Source of the DNA: Flavobacterium sp. KACC 22763
GTDB taxonomy: Bacteria; Bacteroidota; Bacteroidia; Flavobacteriales; Flavobacteriaceae
Direction: 5' to 3'
DNA: 64,000 bases
Assembly: GCF_028736155.1 (NCBI RefSeq)
Contig: NZ_CP117879.1
Coordinates: forward strand, 682,001 to 746,000
Positions 54,587 to 62,671 of this stretch are shown one piece after another. The translations under genes and the position numbers were made by a program. The notes below the pieces were generated by a model. The model had not been told where the DNA came from. It did not search any database and worked only from the letters and a program-made list of their open reading frames with translations. Numbering within the stretch: the first letter of the stretch is position 1; each line of letters opens with the position of its first letter.

Positions 54587-55381
54587 ATGAAAAAAACACT
54601 ATTGCTTTTAATTGTTGTAACTCTTTTTTATTCTTGTGGAGAATATCAAAAAGCGTTGAAAAATGAAGATGTTGCAGCAAAATTTGAAATGGCAACCAAA
54701 ATGTATGATGCCGGTAAATACACAAAAGCGATTCGTCTTTTTGAGCAATTAGCCACTTCTTACAGAGGAAAACCTCAGGCAGAAAAGCTGTTTTACATGT
54801 TTTCGCAATCGTATTATAAAACGAAACAATACTATCTAGCTGGTTATCAGTTTGAAGCTTTTGTTTCAGGTTATCCACGAAGTGAAAAAGTGCAGGAGGC
54901 TGCTTTTTTGGGAGCTTATAGCTACTCTAAGTTGTCGCCGGTTTACAGTTTAGATCAGGCAGATACAGTAAAGGCTTTAGAGAAATTACAAGCTTTCATT
55001 GATAATTATCCAAACTCAGAATACATTCCTCAAGCAAATGAGGCTGTACAAAAGCTAAATGGTAAATTAGAGAAAAAAGCATACGAGAATGCTAAAGGAT
55101 ACAATACAATTTCAGATTATAAATCGGCACTAATTGCTTTTGATAATTTTATCGCTGATTTTCCTGGAACACCTTTCAAAGAAGATGCATTGTTTTACAA
55201 ATATGATTCAGCATATAAATTGGCAATTAACAGTATTCCTTCAAAAATGGAAGAACGTTTGCATGTTGCGCAAACAGCTTATGCTAATTTGATGAAATTT
55301 AAAAGCGATACAAAATACAAAGAAAAGGCAGACGAGATGAATGCCAGAGTTGAAACAGATTTACAAAAATTTACTAAATAA
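54587..55381 (+). CDS. bamD: Outer-membrane assembly lipoprotein BamD
   Basis: 264 residues with lipobox YSCGEY (Cys17). Tandem TPR-like helices start AAKFEMATKMYDAGKYTKAIRLFEQLATSY, with YYLAGYQFEAFVSGYPRSEKVQEAAF, and an AFDNFIADFPGTPFKEDALFYKYDSAY repeat near the C-terminus. BamD carries the BamA partner contacts for outer-membrane protein folding. It is the first gene of the conserved Bacteroidota cluster bamD-omega-coaBC-porD-recN. Confidence 0.93.
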   Translation: MKKTLLLLIVVTLFYSCGEYQKALKNEDVAAKFEMATKMYDAGKYTKAIRLFEQLATSYRGKPQAEKLFYMFSQSYYKTKQYYLAGYQFEAFVSGYPRSEKVQEAAFLGAYSYSKLSPVYSLDQADTVKALEKLQAFIDNYPNSEYIPQANEAVQKLNGKLEKKAYENAKGYNTISDYKSALIAFDNFIADFPGTPFKEDALFYKYDSAYKLAINSIPSKMEERLHVAQTAYANLMKFKSDTKYKEKADEMNARVETDLQKFTK

Positions 55382-55390
55382 AATAAAGTC

Positions 55391-55708
55391 ATGGATTTAA
55401 AAAAGACGAATGCTCCTGTAAACACAATAACTTACAACAAAACAGTTATTGAAGAGCCAACAGGAAATGTGTATGAGGCAATTACCATTATGGCTAAAAG
55501 AGCAAATCAAATTAATTCAGAGATTAAAAAAGAATTGACTGAAAAATTAGAAGAGTTTGCTACTTACAATGATAGTCTAGAGGAAGTTTTTGAAAATAAA
55601 GAACAAATTGAAGTTTCTAAATTTTACGAAAAATTACCAAAACCACACGCTTTAGCTGTTCAAGAATGGTTAGACGGTAAAACTTACCACAGAAGTTCAA
55701 ACAAATAA
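55391..55708 (+). CDS. rpoZ: RNA polymerase omega/Rpb6-type subunit
   Basis: 105 residues. VYEAITIMAKRANQINSEIKKEL is the conserved omega helix, with a longer acidic C-terminal part usual in Bacteroidota. It supports assembly of the polymerase around the beta' subunit. It lies 10 bases after bamD and 8 before coaBC. Confidence 0.9.
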   Translation: MDLKKTNAPVNTITYNKTVIEEPTGNVYEAITIMAKRANQINSEIKKELTEKLEEFATYNDSLEEVFENKEQIEVSKFYEKLPKPHALAVQEWLDGKTYHRSSNK

Positions 55709-55715
55709 TAGTACA

Positions 55716-56930
55716 ATGTCAGTTTTAAACGGGAAAAAGATTTTACTGGGTGTTTCCGGTGGAATTGCAGCCTATAAAACAGCCACTTTAGTACGACTTT
55801 TTATAAAAGCAGGTGCACATGTCCAAGTGATCATGACACCTGCTTCTAAGGATTTTGTAACCCCACTTACATTATCTACCTTATCAAAAAATCCAGTACA
55901 TTCAAGTTTCTTTAATCAGGATGATGAAGACGAGGTTTGGAACAATCATGTAGAATTGGCTCTTTGGGCAGATTTTATGCTGATTGCGCCTGCTACTGCA
56001 AATACGTTGTCTAAAATGGCGACAGGAAACTGCGATAATCTTTTAATAGCTACATATTTATCGGCAAAATGTCCAGTTTATTTTGCGCCTGCAATGGACT
56101 TGGATATGTACAAACATCCTTCAACTTTATCAAGTTTTGCTGCGTTAAAACAGTACGGAAATATTATGATTCCTGCTGAAAGCGGTGAATTGGCAAGTGG
56201 TTTGTCGGGAGAAGGTCGTATGGCTGAGCCTGAAAATATCGTTGCTTTCTTAGAAGCTGATTTAGAAAGCAAGCTGCCTTTAAAAGGGAAAAAAATACTG
56301 GTTACAGCTGGTCCAACATACGAAGCGATAGACCCTGTACGTTTTATTGGAAATCATTCTTCTGGAAAAATGGGATTTGATATTGCCAATGAAGCGGCAA
56401 GTTTAGGAGCAGAAGTATTTTTAATTGCAGGTCCTACTCATTATAAAGCCCAAAATAGTCTGATAAAAGTGGTTGATGTTGTTTCGGCTCAGGAAATGTA
56501 TGATGCGTGCCATCAGTATTTTAACGAAGTTGATGCGGCGATTGCAGCAGCAGCTGTTGCAGATTATAGGCCAAAGTTTGTTGCAGATCAAAAGATTAAA
56601 AAGAATACAGAAGAGTTTTCGATAGAACTGGAAAAGACAAAAGATATATTGTCTTCTTTGGGTGCTATCAAAAAAAATCAGTTTTTAATAGGCTTTGCAT
56701 TAGAGACTGAAAATGAAATTGAAAATGCTAAGTTGAAAATTCAGAAAAAAAACTTAGATTTGATTGTTTTAAATTCCTTACAAGATAAAGGTGCTGGTTT
56801 TAAAAAAGAAACCAATAAAGTTACTTTTATTGATAAAAATTTTGAAAGAGAACCAATGGAATTAAAATCAAAAGAATCTGTAGCGGTTGATATTCTGAAT
56901 AAAGTTATTCTGCATTTTTCAAAATCATAA
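55716..56930 (+). CDS. coaBC: Phosphopantothenoylcysteine decarboxylase / phosphopantothenate-cysteine ligase
   Basis: 404 residues. The N-terminal CoaC flavoprotein part (~1-185) has ILLGVSGGIAAYKTATL, NHVELALWADFMLIAPATANTL and FAPAMDLDMY; the CoaB synthetase part has VTAGPTYEAIDPVRFIGNHSSGKMG and AAAVADYRP. It makes two successive steps of coenzyme A synthesis; the third, coaE, is at 62016. Confidence 0.95.
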   Translation: MSVLNGKKILLGVSGGIAAYKTATLVRLFIKAGAHVQVIMTPASKDFVTPLTLSTLSKNPVHSSFFNQDDEDEVWNNHVELALWADFMLIAPATANTLSKMATGNCDNLLIATYLSAKCPVYFAPAMDLDMYKHPSTLSSFAALKQYGNIMIPAESGELASGLSGEGRMAEPENIVAFLEADLESKLPLKGKKILVTAGPTYEAIDPVRFIGNHSSGKMGFDIANEAASLGAEVFLIAGPTHYKAQNSLIKVVDVVSAQEMYDACHQYFNEVDAAIAAAAVADYRPKFVADQKIKKNTEEFSIELEKTKDILSSLGAIKKNQFLIGFALETENEIENAKLKIQKKNLDLIVLNSLQDKGAGFKKETNKVTFIDKNFEREPMELKSKESVAVDILNKVILHFSKS

Positions 56931-56999
56931 ATTTAGAATATACGCCGAAAACATAAATTGGGAACAACTTATGTTTATAAAATTAATATCTAGACGATT

Positions 57000-57884
57000 A
57001 TGAATAAGATAGTTACACTATTGGTGTTTTTAAGCTTTGGTTTTGTGCAAGCTCAACAGCTAAATTGCACAGTGACTATTAATACAGAACGATTAACAAA
57101 TCCTAATAATCAGGTTTTTAAAACACTTCAGACTTCTTTGGCTGAATTTGTCAATAAAACAGACTGGACAGGATCTGTTTTGAAACAAAATGAAAGAATA
57201 AACTGTTCGATGTACATCACTTTGTCGTCAAATAGTTCAGATCAGTTTACAGGAACCATTCAGGTGCAATCATCAAGACTGATTTTTAATTCTACATATT
57301 CTTCTCCGGTTTTAAATTATAATGATAAAGATTTTAATTTCAGATATACAGAATACGAGCCATTATTATTTAATCCTAATACTTACGATTCGAATTTAGT
57401 TTCTGTAATTTCTTTTTATTGTTATATGATTTTGGGTATGGATGCTGATACTTTTCAAATGGGTGCAGGAAATCCTTATCTTCAAACAGCACAGAACATT
57501 GCCAATGTGGCGCAGCAAGGTGGTTTTAAAGGTTGGAATCAATCTGATGGACTTCAAAATCGTTACTATTTAATCAATGATATGATCGCACCAACTTATA
57601 GCGATTTACGTCAGACCACTTATGCTTATCATACCGGGTTGGATGCAATGACTATGGATCAGAAAGCTGCAAAAGAAAAAATAAAAAATGCTTTACTTTT
57701 AATCGGAAAACTAAATTCAGTGAAACCAAATGCTTTTATCACACGAGTTTTCTTTGATGCGAAATCAGATGAAATTGTTTCTATTTTTTCTGGGGGACCG
57801 AGCATTCCAATTACAGATTTAACAGATGTCTTAAATAAGGTTTCGCCGTTAAACTCTACTAAATGGTCACAGATTAAATATTAA
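57000..57884 (+). CDS. porD: DUF4835 / PorD-like T9SS protein
   Basis: 294 residues with signal peptide MNKIVTLLVFLSFGFVQAQ. The conserved start QLNCTVTINTERLTNPNNQVFKTLQ and the central PLLFNPNTYDSNLVSVISFYCYMILGMDADTF define the DUF4835 family, which RefSeq-type annotation calls T9SS protein PorD. Its exact role in secretion is unsettled. It belongs to the bamD cluster, between coaBC and recN. Confidence 0.85.
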   Translation: MNKIVTLLVFLSFGFVQAQQLNCTVTINTERLTNPNNQVFKTLQTSLAEFVNKTDWTGSVLKQNERINCSMYITLSSNSSDQFTGTIQVQSSRLIFNSTYSSPVLNYNDKDFNFRYTEYEPLLFNPNTYDSNLVSVISFYCYMILGMDADTFQMGAGNPYLQTAQNIANVAQQGGFKGWNQSDGLQNRYYLINDMIAPTYSDLRQTTYAYHTGLDAMTMDQKAAKEKIKNALLLIGKLNSVKPNAFITRVFFDAKSDEIVSIFSGGPSIPITDLTDVLNKVSPLNSTKWSQIKY

Positions 57885-57943
57885 TCTCGTTTCTTTTTTT
57901 ATCCACTCAAACTTTTTGTTTCTCATTTTTACAAAATTGCCCT

Positions 57944-59596
57944 ATGATTACATCACTGTCAATTAAAAATTATGCTCTTATTGAAAAGCTCTCTATAGAT
58001 TTTTCTAAAGGTTTTTCTATAATTACAGGTGAGACAGGTGCAGGAAAATCAATTATTTTAGGAGCTATTGGTCTTGTTTTGGGGAAAAGAGCTGATCTTA
58101 CTTCGTTAAAAAATAAGGAAGAAAAATGTGTTATTGAAGCACAGTTTGAAATTGGAAAATACAATCTTAAAGAATTTTTTGAAGCCAATGATTTAGATTA
58201 TGAAGATGAGACCATTATAAGAAGAGAAATTCTTCCTTCTGGTAAATCTCGTGCTTTTATAAATGACAGTCCGGTTAATCTTCAGGAATTGCAGGATTTA
58301 AGTTTGTATTTAATTGATATTCATTCGCAGCAGCAAACTCAAGAGCTGTCAGATGAAAGTGTGCAATTTAAAATTATTGATGCTATTGCTAATAATTCAG
58401 ATGTAATTGCTGAATATCAAAAACTTCTGAAATCTTATAAATCAGATAAGTCCAAATTAAATGCGTTGCTTAAAAAACAAAGCGATGCAGGAAAAGAGCA
58501 AGAATATCATACATTTTTGTTGAATGAATTGGTTGCGGCACAATTAAAATCTGGTGAGCAGGAAGAATTAGAAGCAGATTACGAAAAACTGAACAATGTG
58601 GAGATTATTAAAGAATCTTTAGATAAATCTTTAGCAATTGCTAATGAAGAACAATTTGGCGTTTTTCATAATTTGAATGAAATCAAAAATGCATTGCAAA
58701 AAGTAGCTCCTTTTTCATCAGAATATCATAATTTATTTGAAAGAATTACAAGTCTCACTATTGAGTTTGATGATATTTCTAAAGAATTGGAAAATTGTTC
58801 AGAGAAATTATTAAATGATCCTACACAGTTAGAACTTATAAATCAAAAACTGCAATTGATTTATAACCTGCAGAAAAAGCATCAAGCAAATTCTGTTGAT
58901 GAACTTCTTCAAATTCAATCAGATTTAGGTAATTCTTTATTAGAATTAGATAATATGGATGAAGAAATTGCTTCTTTATCTAAAATCATAGAAGAAAAGG
59001 CTATTGAGCTAGATGATTACGCATCGAAAATACATGAAAATAGGGTAAAAGCAATTCCGAGACTATCAGAGCAGCTTGTTTCTATTCTGGAAACTTTGGG
59101 TATGCCAAATGCTCGTTTTAATATGGAATTATTACCTTCAGAAAACTATTTCCAAAACGGAAAAGACGAACTTCAATTTTTGTTTTCTGCAAACAAGGGA
59201 ACCGATTTTGGATTGCTGAAAAAAGTAGCTTCAGGAGGAGAAATGTCTCGTATTATGCTGGCTGTAAAAGCAATTTTGGCTAAATATTCTAAATTGCCAA
59301 CCTTAATTTTTGATGAAATTGATACAGGAGTTTCGGGGGAAATTGCGATTAGAATGGGAGAGATTATGAAAGAAATGAGTGCAACAATGCAGATTTTTGC
59401 CATTACACATTTGCCTCAAATTGCTGCAAAAGGAGATTCTCATTTTAAAGTTTCTAAAGCAACAATTGACGATGACACTCAGTCAGAATTAAAGTTGCTG
59501 TCTCAGGATGAAAGAGTTACAGAAATAGCTCAAATGTTATCTGGCGCCGTCGTTTCTGATTCGGCTTTAAATCACGCGAAAGCCTTGTTGAACTAA
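57944..59596 (+). CDS. recN: DNA repair protein RecN
   Basis: 550 residues. SMC-like: N-terminal ATPase half with GETGAGKSIIL Walker A, a coiled-coil region about residues 150-380, and the C-terminal half with ASGGEMSRIMLAVKAIL signature and FDEIDTGVSG Walker B. RecN helps double-strand break repair by holding DNA ends. It closes the bamD cluster. The -33 of the next promoter lies inside its last codons. Confidence 0.95.
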   Translation: MITSLSIKNYALIEKLSIDFSKGFSIITGETGAGKSIILGAIGLVLGKRADLTSLKNKEEKCVIEAQFEIGKYNLKEFFEANDLDYEDETIIRREILPSGKSRAFINDSPVNLQELQDLSLYLIDIHSQQQTQELSDESVQFKIIDAIANNSDVIAEYQKLLKSYKSDKSKLNALLKKQSDAGKEQEYHTFLLNELVAAQLKSGEQEELEADYEKLNNVEIIKESLDKSLAIANEEQFGVFHNLNEIKNALQKVAPFSSEYHNLFERITSLTIEFDDISKELENCSEKLLNDPTQLELINQKLQLIYNLQKKHQANSVDELLQIQSDLGNSLLELDNMDEEIASLSKIIEEKAIELDDYASKIHENRVKAIPRLSEQLVSILETLGMPNARFNMELLPSENYFQNGKDELQFLFSANKGTDFGLLKKVASGGEMSRIMLAVKAILAKYSKLPTLIFDEIDTGVSGEIAIRMGEIMKEMSATMQIFAITHLPQIAAKGDSHFKVSKATIDDDTQSELKLLSQDERVTEIAQMLSGAVVSDSALNHAKALLN

Positions 59597-59614
59597 AGAA
59601 ATACTTTATATTTG
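59585..59614 (+). promoter_or_regulatory. fabV promoter
   Basis: TTG (59585-59587), exactly 19 bases, then TATATTTG (59607-59614). The -33 box is within the 3' end of recN. The leader is about 75 bases and holds an AATAAGC/GCTTATT inverted pair. Confidence 0.75.
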
Positions 59615-59696
59615 TCATCGAAAAAATAAGTAAACAAACGGTAATAAGCGCTCATTTACTTAATAAATAGCTTATTAACGAATAAATAAAACAAGT

Positions 59697-60887
59697 ATGA
59701 TTATAGAACCTAGAATGAGAGGATTTATTTGTTTGACTGCCCATCCAACGGGAGCTGAGCAAAATGTAAAAAATCAAATCGAATACGTAAAATCTAAAGG
59801 AGAAATCGCTGGTGCTAAAAAAGTTTTAGTTATTGGTGCTTCTACAGGTTTCGGATTGGCTTCAAGAATTACTAGTGCTTTTGGTTCTGGTGCATCAACA
59901 ATTGGAGTGTTTTTTGAAAAACCGCCAGTTGAAGGAAAAACAGCTTCTCCAGGATGGTACAATTCTGCAGCGTTTGAAAAAGAAGCTCATAAAGCAGGTT
60001 TATATGCAAAAAGTATTAATGGTGATGCATTCTCAAACGAAATTAAGAGAGAAACTCTAGATTTAATCAAAGCAGATTTAGGTCAGGTAGATCTTGTAAT
60101 TTATAGTTTAGCTTCTCCAGTACGTACAAATCCAAATACTGGTGTTACACACCGTTCAGTTCTAAAACCAATTGGACAAACATTCACAAATAAAACGGTT
60201 GATTTCCATACAGGAAAAGTTTCAGATGTTTCAATTGCTCCTGCAAACGAAGAAGATATTGAAAATACTGTTGCTGTTATGGGTGGAGAAGACTGGGCAA
60301 TGTGGATTGATGCTTTGAAAGCTGAAAATTTATTAGCTGAAGGAGCTACAACAGTTGCTTATTCTTATATTGGGCCAGCGTTAACTGAGGCAGTTTACCG
60401 TAAAGGAACAATCGGTCGTGCAAAAGATCACTTAGAAGCTACAGCGTTTACTATTTCAGATTCTTTGCAATCTATCGGAGGAAAAGCATATGTTTCTGTA
60501 AATAAAGCTTTAGTTACGCAAGCAAGTTCTGCAATTCCTGTAATTCCATTATATATTTCTCTTTTATACAAAATCATGAAAGAAGAAGGAATTCATGAAG
60601 GTTGTATTGAGCAAATCCAGCGTTTATTCCAAGACAGATTATACAATGGTTCTGAAGTTCCTGTTGATGAAAAAGGAAGAATCAGAATCGACGACTGGGA
60701 AATGCGTGAAGATGTTCAGGGAAAAGTGGCTAAACTTTGGTTGGAAGCTACAACTGAAACATTGCCAGAAATCGGTGATTTAGCAGGATACAGAAATGAT
60801 TTCTTAAATTTATTCGGATTTGAAGTTCCTGGTGTTGATTACAACGCAGACACAAATGAAGTTGTTGAGATCGAAAGTATCAAATAA
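59697..60887 (+). CDS. fabV: FabV-type trans-2-enoyl-ACP/CoA reductase
   Basis: 396 residues, the FabV length. The NADH-binding motif is VLVIGASTGFGLASRI and the Tyr-x8-Lys active site is YRKGTIGRAK; YSYIGPALTEAVYRKG and FQDRLYNGSEVP also match the family. It performs the last step of fatty acid elongation and is known to be less sensitive to triclosan than FabI. It is monocistronic with strong promoter and terminator. Confidence 0.94.
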   Translation: MIIEPRMRGFICLTAHPTGAEQNVKNQIEYVKSKGEIAGAKKVLVIGASTGFGLASRITSAFGSGASTIGVFFEKPPVEGKTASPGWYNSAAFEKEAHKAGLYAKSINGDAFSNEIKRETLDLIKADLGQVDLVIYSLASPVRTNPNTGVTHRSVLKPIGQTFTNKTVDFHTGKVSDVSIAPANEEDIENTVAVMGGEDWAMWIDALKAENLLAEGATTVAYSYIGPALTEAVYRKGTIGRAKDHLEATAFTISDSLQSIGGKAYVSVNKALVTQASSAIPVIPLYISLLYKIMKEEGIHEGCIEQIQRLFQDRLYNGSEVPVDEKGRIRIDDWEMREDVQGKVAKLWLEATTETLPEIGDLAGYRNDFLNLFGFEVPGVDYNADTNEVVEIESIK

Positions 60888-60909
60888 TAATATTTTACTA
60901 GCAGTAAAC

Positions 60910-60943
60910 GAAAAACCATCAGCCAAAAGTTGATGGTTTTTTT
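60910..60943 (+). terminator. fabV terminator
   Basis: AAAAACCATCA pairs with TGATGGTTTTT around an 8-to-10-base loop, followed by T-run, 23 bases after the stop. Confidence 0.85.
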
Positions 60944-60955
60944 GTGAATATACCC

Positions 60956-60963
60956 TATCTTTG
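60956..60963 (+). promoter_or_regulatory. Promoter -7 box for the glycosyltransferase gene
   Basis: TATCTTTG, 51 bases before the ATG at 61015. It overlaps the TTG at 60961 that would otherwise open a longer frame, so that start is rejected. Confidence 0.55.
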
Positions 60964-61014
60964 TTAAAATTTTTCAACACTAAAAATATACCCTTTAATA
61001 ACGCGCATTCTGCT

Positions 61015-62013
61015 ATGATTTTTTCTTTAATTATACCCGTGTATAATCGTCCAGATGAAGTTGATGAGCTTTTAGAAAGTCTCTCAAAATCTGATTATAA
61101 TGAAGCTTTTGAAATTGTTCTTGTCGAAGATGGATCTTCAGTTCCATGTAGAGATGTGGTGATGAATTATCAAGGAAAATTAAATATTTCATATTACTTT
61201 AAAGAAAACTCAGGTCCTGGAGATTCTAGGAATTTTGGTATGCAGAGGGCTAGAGGTGATTATTTTATCATTTTTGACTCAGATTGTATTATTCCATCGC
61301 AATATTTGACAGAAGTTCGTAAAGAATTAGATGCCAGTTATGTGGATTGTTTTGGAGGGCCAGATAAAGCGCTTGATAGTTTTTCAGACATTCAGAAAGC
61401 TATCAATTTTGCTATGACTTCATTTCTTACAACTGGAGGAATTAGAGGAGGCTCTGAGAAAATTAATAAGTTCCAGCCCCGTAGCTTTAACATGGGAATT
61501 TCTAAGAAAGCTTTTGAGGCTTCAAAAGGTTTTGGAAACATACACCCAGGAGAAGATCCGGATCTATCTATCCGTTTATGGAATCTTGGATTTGAAACAA
61601 GGCTTTTTAAAGAAGCTTACGTGTATCATAAAAGAAGAATTGACTGGGAGAAATTTTCAATTCAGGTTAATAAATTTGGAATTGCTAGACCAATTTTAAA
61701 TAGCTGGTATCCAGAACATAATAAATTGACTTTTTTCTTTCCGACATTTTTTATACTCGGATTATTATTAGCTTTTTTATTGTTAATTTTCAATATCGAT
61801 ATTTTATTACAATTATATTTCGTATATTTCGTTATAATTTTTCTTACAGCCAGTGTTCAAAACAAAAGCATCAAAATTGGATACTTGTCTGTGATAGCTG
61901 TGTGGAAACAGTTTTATGGTTACGGAACAGGTTTTTTAAAATCATATGTAAAAGTGATTTTGTTAAAGAAAAAACCGCAAGAAGCTTTTCCGCGTATGTT
62001 TTTTACATTATAA
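61015..62013 (+). CDS. Family 2 glycosyltransferase with C-terminal membrane helices
   Basis: 332 residues from the ATG at 61015. GT-A motifs: SLIIPVYNRPDEVDELLESL, LVEDGSS, and the DxD-type FDSDC near residue 88, then GEDPDLSIRLW as the acceptor/catalytic region. Two hydrophobic helices near 245-285 and a basic tail follow, so it is membrane-bound. It likely adds a sugar to a lipid-linked or cell-surface glycan; the sugar is unknown. The coaE start codon lies 2 bases after its stop. Confidence 0.88.
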   Translation: MIFSLIIPVYNRPDEVDELLESLSKSDYNEAFEIVLVEDGSSVPCRDVVMNYQGKLNISYYFKENSGPGDSRNFGMQRARGDYFIIFDSDCIIPSQYLTEVRKELDASYVDCFGGPDKALDSFSDIQKAINFAMTSFLTTGGIRGGSEKINKFQPRSFNMGISKKAFEASKGFGNIHPGEDPDLSIRLWNLGFETRLFKEAYVYHKRRIDWEKFSIQVNKFGIARPILNSWYPEHNKLTFFFPTFFILGLLLAFLLLIFNIDILLQLYFVYFVIIFLTASVQNKSIKIGYLSVIAVWKQFYGYGTGFLKSYVKVILLKKKPQEAFPRMFFTL

Positions 62014-62015
62014 GA

Positions 62016-62612
62016 ATGACAAAAGTTATTGGTCTTACAGGAGGAATTGGCAGCGGTAAAACTACTGTTGCAAACTATTTTGAAGAAATGGGCGTTCCTG
62101 TTTATATTGCTGATGACGGTGCTAAAAGAGTAATGCAGTCAAAAAATATCCTTGCAGAAGTGAAATCTGCTTTTGGTGGCAACATTTTTGATGATGATAT
62201 TTTAAATCGTGCCAAATTAGCACAGGTTGTTTTTAATGATAAAGAGCAATTAGCAAAATTGAATGCAATTGTACATCCCGCAGTAAAATTAGATTTTGAA
62301 GAGTGGGTGAAAGAACATAAAAATCATGATTATGTAATTTATGAAGCTGCTATCTTATTTGAAAGTGGCCGATATAAAGATTGTGATGTAATTATCACTG
62401 TGACAGCTCCAATAGAAGTTAGAGTTGAGCGAGTGATAAAACGAGATAAAACAACCCGCGAGCAAGTTTTAAGCAGAATGAAAATGCAGTGGGATGATGA
62501 AAAACGAATTTCTAAGAGCAATTTCGTGATTAATAACAATAATCTTAAAAATGCTAAAGAAGAAGTTGTTAAAATTCTTAAAATTTTAAATATAAAACAA
62601 AAACAGTCTTAA
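62016..62612 (+). CDS. coaE: Dephospho-CoA kinase
   Basis: 198 residues from the ATG at 62016, two bases after the glycosyltransferase stop; the longer frame from 61902 would overlap that gene by 112 bases. P-loop GLTGGIGSGKTTV, then IADDGAKRVM, VHPAV, and the lid RDKTTREQVLSRMKMQ. It phosphorylates dephospho-CoA in the last step of coenzyme A synthesis. Confidence 0.95.
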   Translation: MTKVIGLTGGIGSGKTTVANYFEEMGVPVYIADDGAKRVMQSKNILAEVKSAFGGNIFDDDILNRAKLAQVVFNDKEQLAKLNAIVHPAVKLDFEEWVKEHKNHDYVIYEAAILFESGRYKDCDVIITVTAPIEVRVERVIKRDKTTREQVLSRMKMQWDDEKRISKSNFVINNNNLKNAKEEVVKILKILNIKQKQS

Positions 62613-62658
62613 ATGTTAATATTTGGTTAATGTATTATTTAGTATATTGTTAAAATAT

Positions 62659-62666
62659 TAATTTTG
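62659..62666 (+). promoter_or_regulatory. -7-like box at the histidine kinase start
   Basis: TAATTTTG ends only 5 bases before the ATG at 62672. If used, the transcript would be leaderless or nearly so. No -33 match is at the correct distance, so it may be chance. Confidence 0.35.
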
Positions 62667-62671
62667 TTTCG

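Noticed and set aside
56948..56984. Weak hairpin between coaBC and porD
   Set aside because: A 6-base ACATAA/TTATGT stem without T-run; the cluster is likely read through.
59833..60060. Plus-strand frame of 75 codons inside fabV
   Set aside because: Overlaps fabV in another frame, where fabV motifs are intact; no frameshift is implied.
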